A DNA stretch of 64,000 nucleotides from Curvularia sp. ZM96 (Eukaryota; Ascomycota; Dothideomycetes; Pleosporales; Pleosporaceae): contig JAJGBQ010000009.1 of NCBI GenBank assembly GCA_022457065.1, positions 372,001 to 436,000 of the forward strand, given 5' to 3'. Of the stretch, positions 62,779-64,000 are shown in pieces. Within the stretch, counting starts at the first letter, position 1. Each line of letters begins with the position of its first letter. Position numbers and translations under genes: made by a program. Below the pieces are notes generated by a model, which was given only the letters and a program-made list of their open reading frames with translations, was not told the origin of the DNA and ran no database searches.

Positions 62779-64000
62779 CTCCGCCAGAGTATGAAGCCGA
62801 GATATGGGTGAGGAAACGAGTCTGGTACAACACTTAGCGCATGGCCACTATCATTACAGATAAGAGATATGAGAACAGCGAAATTTCATACTTGAGTTCT
62901 TTGGTGTCGAGCAACGACGACACAAGGCGTGTGTGACGATGTTGGTCCACTTGGAAATAGGTACGGCGATGCGAACAATGTCGAAAGTTGGTCGGTCGTG
63001 TAGGGTAATAGTGACTGGGCAGTCAAGCTTTCCAATTGTGCGCGGTGAAGGCGAAAGCAATTATATCGCTTTGGACCGACGAAGAGCAAGTATACATGTC
63101 AACAAAAGGTGACCGCGCATCTCACGGGAGTGAAGCGGATGCAAGGCCTCAATGTCATTTGTGACATACTGAAGCACGCTTGAGGCGATAAGGATCACTG
63201 ATGAGGCTAAAAGGGGACCGAGCAGCCAGCTCGCCGGTGTTCATAAACACGGACAAGACCGCAGAGTCTAGAATGGCTGCGCCGGTACGAGCGAAATAAG
63301 TTAGATCGTTTCCGTTGGTCGTGGCACTCTACGTCATGCTTTCCAGCCTTCATTGTAGCCAAAACAGCTGATCGCAATTTCGGACACTGGTGGCTCTTTG
63401 TAGGATTGTGGTGACGATTACAATGCATGACTCACTGGTAGCAGGCCAAGCCTCCTACCACAACTGCTACCCGCGGCTGGAACATGGTGTCTGCGCTACG
63501 CTGACTACTTCGCTAGCCAGTCCGGCGATGGTGGTCTCTGTGTAGAACTCCACAGCCTTCATTTTGGCGACAGGCTGATGTCAGTAAGGTGGTGCAGGCT
63601 ATAATCACCTAAGATAGATGACGGCATGGAAGCTCATGTGCTTCGTCTTCTGCGTCGGTTCCGTACCTCGCTGGACATACGGAGTATGCACCGCTTGGCG
63701 CGAGTGATTTGGAACGATAGGAGACGCCAAGGTAAACCTCTCGCTTACGGCCCGCTTGAGAACGCCAGATGCATGAGGGTGCACGGCCATGAGCGGGGCG
63801 TTGAATGAGAGAGAGGCCCTTACACTACAAGGATAACCACGGTCCAGTCGGCATGCCAGAAGTACGCCACAAAGGGTCCCAAAACCCGTCAGCTCCTGGC
63901 CTCTGCACACTCCGTATGCACCAAGGTCCCTCACCGAGTCTCTCTTCACATCCCTGCTTGCCTAGACATCAGAGGATCTGAGCATCCTTATGTGTCTACA
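62779..64000. other. No gene recognised
   Basis: Upstream of the Zn(II)2Cys6 gene. Frames are short and without domains to the window end. Confidence 0.4.

Overview
The window is filamentous fungal nuclear DNA, almost certainly Ascomycota. Its genes are split by 44-68 bp GT-AG introns and encode families typical of that group: P450s, Zn(II)2Cys6 and C2H2 factors, BTB, ankyrin and kinesin-light-chain-type TPR proteins. The mix suggests a Dothideomycete (Pleosporales-like) genome, but that placement is an inference with low certainty. No rRNA, tRNA, CRISPR, telomere or bacterial-style operon was seen.

Layout. 1-5 kb: a small basic protein head-to-head with an FHA-domain protein kinase, then a single-pass membrane protein. 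5-15 kb: a transposase tail, MITEs, a divergent five-exon Ykt6-like R-SNARE (8.1-8.9 kb), a SAT4-like remnant and a Sso1-type plasma-membrane syntaxin (12.1-13.3 kb). 14.8-20.8 kb: a multi-pass membrane protein, a TPR array resembling the C-terminus of an NLR, and a delta(24)-sterol-reductase-like flavoenzyme whose promoter region is made of repeats. 20.8-25 kb: no convincing gene, only repeats. 25-31.3 kb: an atypical kinase-like protein, an ABA3-type sesquiterpene synthase and a divergently transcribed P450. This is the best candidate for a specialised-metabolism locus. 31.3-40.5 kb: a solo LTR, pogo/Fot1 transposase fragments, a second P450 and a short Zn(II)2Cys6 protein. 40.9-50.8 kb: a BTB protein, an ankyrin protein with an unrecognised Cys-containing C-terminal domain, and two degenerate relatives of that domain among more transposon debris. 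51.3-64 kb: more conventional genes, namely a C2H2 factor broken by an in-frame amber codon, a nucleoside 2-deoxyribosyltransferase-like protein, F-box/LRR-like proteins, a polyproline protein, a Cys-rich protein and a short Zn(II)2Cys6 factor.

Repeats dominate 5-50 kb. I recognise two MITE families with TA target duplications, about a dozen copies of an element carrying tRNA-like A and B boxes (a candidate SINE family), a solo LTR with a perfect 5-bp target duplication, an inverted duplication of about 600 bp, and several other repeat pairs. Several pseudogenes carry stops explicable as C-to-T or G-to-A changes. This fits repeat-induced point mutation, but I did not compute RIP indices.

How the genes may work together: the ABA3-type cyclase and the neighbouring P450 are the only pair with an evident pathway link (cyclisation, then oxidation). 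The two SNAREs are about 3 kb apart and are probably neighbours by chance. All splice models were made by eye from reading-frame continuity and splice-site motifs.
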